DNA of 64,000 nucleotides from Pterobdella sp. o SKG-2022 (taxonomy: Eukaryota > Annelida > Clitellata > Hirudinida > Piscicolidae). This document shows positions 63,301 through 64,000 of this stretch, in pieces. The notes under the pieces are model-generated. The model had not been told where the DNA came from and did not search any database. It saw nothing but the letters and a program-made list of their open reading frames with translations. The first letter of the stretch is position 1. Every line of letters begins with the position of its first letter. A program made the position numbers and the translations under genes. The stretch lies in the NCBI GenBank assembly GCA_964035795.1, contig OZ038320.1, positions 28,863,855 to 28,927,854 of the forward strand, read 5' to 3'.

Positions 63301-64000
63301 TTGAATCTTCAAACGAAAAAAGCTCTAAGAACATCCAAAATCGATCGCCCGTTAAAGAAAATCACTCAAAAAAGGCAAACGTTATCAAGAACGTCGAGTC
63401 GGCTCTTGTGAGAAAACCAGTCGAGGAAGTGATTATTGTAAGTGCCTTTTATTGTTGAAATTTGAAGTAATTTTTTTAGAAGAATAAAATAAATAAATTT
63501 TAATAGTTAAAATAAGCTTAAAAATTGAGTTTAGTCGCGCTCTAGATCTAATATTATAATGGTTATTTTTCCTTCTACTATTTTCATTTTTAAATGTTGT
63601 GAGGATATAATCACCACAGGAGAAGAAGATATGCAGACCTCTGCAGACGGGTGAGTTTGGAAGCTCACTAAAGAATCAGGGTTATCAAGCCCAATCTCAA
63701 ATTAATAAGAACTGCGAAGAATGGGAGAGAGGGGCCACATCTTTAATCAATGAGGGAAAAGAAAAAATAAAAAAAGGAAAGAAAAAATTAGAAAAAGATT
63801 TTCAAGAATTTGAAGAAGAAATGAATGATAACGTGTTCGAAGGATATGCAAAAGCTGCGAACATTGTAAGAAATACATCAGAACTGGCACACAACATACA
63901 CCGATCAGCAGAGAGTCCCATTAAAAGTTTATTTCTCAGAGCAGAACAATCTAAAGTGAAAAATTTTGATTCGAGTGATGAAGATGAAGAAGAAGAAAAC
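48333..64000 (+). CDS. Ankyrin-repeat protein, 18 exons, 3' partial
   Basis: Eighteen exons join into one open frame of 843 residues that runs off the window. Residues 1-36 are a short N-terminus. Ankyrin repeats cover about 37-210, with motifs such as GMTPLALAAALNKPQALQ, FLLANGANIND, VVELLLKHGANVQAIDLQGS and NDFGHTALHLV. A linker at 210-345 (TPEVALKDWAARHKHLP, then a Lys/Arg-rich helix) is followed by more ankyrin-like repeats over about 355-620 (KAGCDVTLTEKTFGLTALDM, SFALAEAARSGNLRMCQMLL, ATPFLIAAMYNQSDVAQFL, KCALTEAFRNDNMRIIETVM). The last 200 residues are Lys- and acid-rich with probable coiled coil. Two ankyrin blocks around a charged middle loosely recall ANKEF1, but I see no EF-hand and make no orthology claim. 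Ankyrin repeats generally mediate protein-protein contacts. Confidence 0.85.
49024..49140 (+). repeat. Dispersed repeat, copy 1
   Basis: Shares GCCAAACTTATC, ACTGT/GCTGT...TTTTGCTCA and AATCGACxTAAAAAAATTGT in the same order with 56560-56680. Unclassified, in ankyrin intron 1. Confidence 0.6.
49297..49373 (+). CDS. Ankyrin gene exon 2
   Basis: Acceptor gcccatctag and donor gtgagt (phases 1/0). Encodes DSESSMGDKRELVNVYRGIL followed by NDDAYM, a helix leading into the first repeat. Confidence 0.75.
50296..50421 (+). CDS. Ankyrin gene exon 3: first repeat
   Basis: Encodes LQECVDKGVNLNWTFKGG, then GMTPLALAAALNKPQALQ, a clear ankyrin T-P-L-x-x-A-A helix. Donor gtaggt. The roughly 100 nt before the acceptor are A/C-rich with almost no pyrimidine tract. 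Confidence 0.88.
51058..51150 (+). CDS. Ankyrin gene exon 4
   Basis: Encodes FLLANGANINDTFASLRTTA, then LMTSAFHGHVK, one phase-0 repeat-sized exon of 31 codons. Acceptor ctccctcatag, donor gtgtga. Confidence 0.9.
51590..51850. repeat. Fold-back inverted repeat in ankyrin intron 4
   Basis: Arms 51590-51675 and 51764-51850 are inverted copies of about 85 bp sharing AAAGCATAACGTTTTT, ACTCTGACCAA, GATTGAAGCAGATTTG and CTATTTCTCC, around a spacer of about 88 bp. Confidence 0.85.
52020..52184 (-). mobile_element. tRNA-derived SINE, type A, with target-site duplication
   Basis: The best-preserved copy: head GGCCCCTAAAGCTCAGTGG, B box CCGGGTTCGATCCCGCGTGG, body GGAGTAGCACCCTGTGG. Flanks share ACTCACTAA (about 52004-52012 and 52183-52191), a likely 9-bp target-site duplication. 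It lies in intron 4 of the ankyrin gene, antisense to it. Confidence 0.9.
52289..52373 (+). CDS. Ankyrin gene exon 5
   Basis: Encodes VVELLLKHGANVQAIDLQGS, then TALGYAFG, a textbook ankyrin helix-turn-loop. Donor gtagga; phase 0 in, 1 out. Confidence 0.9.
53269..53340 (+). CDS. Ankyrin gene exon 6
   Basis: Encodes SRSLKVIELLIRNGININQK followed by NML (phases 1/1). Acceptor tacattag, donor gtgagt. Confidence 0.85.
53863..54044 (+). CDS. Ankyrin gene exon 7
   Basis: Encodes MNALLLVAGYGDFKLVEMVL, then NSKADPNSTNDFGHTALHLV, two ankyrin units. The end is set at CTA before gtatga by phase-0 continuity. Acceptor cgactgaag is weak but phase-consistent. Confidence 0.8.
54384..54545 (+). CDS. Ankyrin gene exon 8: end of first ankyrin block and linker
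   Basis: Acceptor gtttccttcag, phase 0. Encodes TPEVALKDWAARHKHLP and FHSIEFQFLLTFFDMD. The donor gtagcc after GAC is weak; reading on adds only Val-Ala before a TAG at 54552-54554. A competing phase-0 cut before gttttt at 54486 is possible. Confidence 0.65.
55070..55144 (+). CDS. Ankyrin gene exon 9
   Basis: Encodes AANLMTNIGAKVQKAFLKSV then EDNEQ (phases 0/0), between acceptor aactacag and donor gtaagc. Confidence 0.8.
55248..55370 (+). CDS. Ankyrin gene exon 10: basic linker
   Basis: Encodes EVIKQRVEAVWLYRQEKLLR, then RKKMLKKSGKLESFLGCKGK, a strongly basic helix that may be a nuclear-localisation or calmodulin-type patch (inference only). Donor gtatgt. Confidence 0.8.
55478..55870 (+). 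CDS. Ankyrin gene exon 11: start of second ankyrin block
   Basis: The largest internal exon (131 codons, phases 0/0). It opens with DPDDIEAARPYLAAPSRS and a helix KDKEISDLKEKFASILMMIA, then divergent repeats: TFGLTALDMAILLEDVESTG and KRLVEKLISYDADLDLNHHF. Donor gtaata. Confidence 0.9.
56386..56497 (+). CDS. Ankyrin gene exon 12
   Basis: Encodes VQDEMVDSEGMNPLSVAVQM, then SNAVKIIKILIKN (phases 0/1). The acceptor gaagag was chosen over the adjacent gaag because it alone keeps phase 0. Confidence 0.8.
56560..56680 (+). repeat. Dispersed repeat, copy 2
   Basis: Same-order match to 49024-49140 over about 110 bp at roughly 75-80 percent by eye, in ankyrin intron 12. Confidence 0.6.
57324..57439 (+). 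CDS. Ankyrin gene exon 13
   Basis: Encodes AGSFALAEAARSGNLRMCQM, then LLSHGAVVDQ (phases 1/0), a clear repeat. Donor gtaggg opens the intron that received the retrotransposon. Confidence 0.88.
57868..57947. repeat. AT-rich (TA/TAAATA) tract
   Basis: Alternating AT with TATAAATA units, between exon 13 and the 3' end of the retrotransposon. Confidence 0.8.
58629..59509 (-). pseudogene. Retrotransposon thumb, CCHC-like and start of endonuclease region
   Basis: Two frame-shifted blocks: 59120-59509 (RT thumb, ending FGGLGLRSVSDISEVAY) and 58629-59048 (FTCRCGEEVDKFGLHPLSC, then GRFPRHCALNDIVFRALNVA). After a TAA the same frame continues to KRPDGITVCP and LTWDVTC. Confidence 0.8.
59762..60870 (-). 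pseudogene. Retrotransposon ORF fragment: N-terminal and palm region of reverse transcriptase
   Basis: The longest intact piece of the element. After a helical pre-RT region it carries SSGGIDGLPPSHL, KKDGSIRPIAVGNVFCRLAS and VKLDMKNAFNTIRRDHFL, the fingers/palm motifs of a non-LTR RT. It ends at a TAA that interrupts the frame just before GIQQGDPLGP. Open frame extends back to the T7 run where the PHD-like frame joins. Confidence 0.85.
60849..61235 (-). pseudogene. Retrotransposon N-terminal ORF with PHD-like zinc finger
   Basis: Begins with an Asn/Lys-rich stretch, then LCKKCQLISKRKLGRSCCNC, SHYYHFSC and NWFCSWC: four Cys pairs with a central His, the C4HC3 layout of PHD fingers. It goes out of frame at a 7-nt A/T run and stops; the RT frame resumes one base shifted. 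Confidence 0.8.
61684..61855. repeat. Fold-back inverted repeat in ankyrin intron 13
   Basis: Arms of about 58 bp: TTGTAAAGTAAAAACTTCAG to CGTAGAGAAAATT, and its inverse AATTTTCTCTACATG to GAAGTTTTAACTTTACAAG, with a spacer of about 55 bp. It ends some 50 bp before exon 14. Confidence 0.75.
61903..61986 (+). CDS. Ankyrin gene exon 14
   Basis: Encodes VAPKYNNATPFLIAAMYNQS, then DVAQFLSD (phase 0/0), completing the repeat begun in exon 13. Acceptor tttacccag, donor gtttgt. Confidence 0.85.
62344..62443 (+). CDS. Ankyrin gene exon 15
   Basis: Encodes TTDGKCALTEAFRNDNMRII followed by ETVMR (phases 0/1). Acceptor aaacatacag, donor gtgggt. Confidence 0.87.
62510..62587 (+). CDS. Ankyrin gene exon 16
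   Basis: Encodes SLASAFKDRMSFTYEMVAKY then QRPDK (phases 1/1), ending the second ankyrin block. Acceptor atacttcag, donor gtagga. Confidence 0.82.
63199..63437 (+). CDS. Ankyrin gene exon 17: Lys-rich tail
   Basis: Encodes MNLIMKLIGHQVKKVDGIKS, then a Lys/Asn/Ser-rich disordered stretch (phases 1/0). Acceptor ttccttcaag, donor gtaagt. Confidence 0.82.
63620..64000 (+). CDS. Ankyrin gene exon 18 (continues past window)
   Basis: Open in phase 0 for 127 codons to the window end. It contains a heptad-like charged helix (INEGKEKIKKGKKKLEKDFQ, EFEEEMNDNV) and an acidic serine cluster (SSDEDEEEEN) suited to casein-kinase-2 phosphorylation (inference). No stop is reached. Confidence 0.85.

Overview
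The window is AT-rich nuclear DNA of an animal, almost certainly an invertebrate bilaterian. It has multi-exon genes with GT-AG introns up to 14 kb, an immunoglobulin/fibronectin adhesion receptor of a family known from bilaterians, tRNA-derived SINEs, a non-LTR retrotransposon and long microsatellites. I cannot name the species. All three genes I can build lie on the + strand.

Region 1 (1-42471) holds most of an IGSF9/Turtle/Borderless-family neural adhesion receptor. Seventeen exons join in one open frame of 917 residues: the second half of Ig1, Ig2 to Ig5, two FNIII domains, one transmembrane helix and a cytoplasmic tail ending in ETLI, a class I PDZ-ligand pattern. The 5' end (signal peptide and first half of Ig1) lies upstream of the window. 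The tail seems to depend on a 49-nt exon plus a 17-nt microexon that keep frame only when both are included or both skipped. The introns carry two GT arrays, a 1.26-kb AGT/TAG array, a degenerate zinc-finger retroelement fragment and SINE copies.

Region 2 (about 45056-46103) holds a small two-exon gene of about 205 residues. Its product is charged and probably tail-anchored (C-terminal hydrophobic helix). It has a likely polyadenylation signal and no confident family. A fold-back repeat with an expanded GAT/ATC microsatellite and a 200-base assembly gap follow.

Region 3 (48326-64000, running off the end) holds an ankyrin-repeat gene. Eighteen exons give one open frame of 843 residues so far: ankyrin repeats, a charged linker, more ankyrin repeats, then a lysine- and acid-rich tail. 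I do not recognise a specific orthologue. Intron 13 contains a decayed antisense non-LTR retrotransposon (58041 to about 61240) with an N-terminal PHD-like finger, reverse transcriptase, a CCHC-like motif and a restriction-like endonuclease core.

The receptor and the ankyrin gene share no evident pathway. Points most worth a second look are the frame-gated microexon, the G/T-rich 5' ends and A/C-rich 3' ends of several introns, four inverted-repeat or hairpin structures, and two SINE types sharing one tRNA-Ile-like head. I found no promoter I could support.
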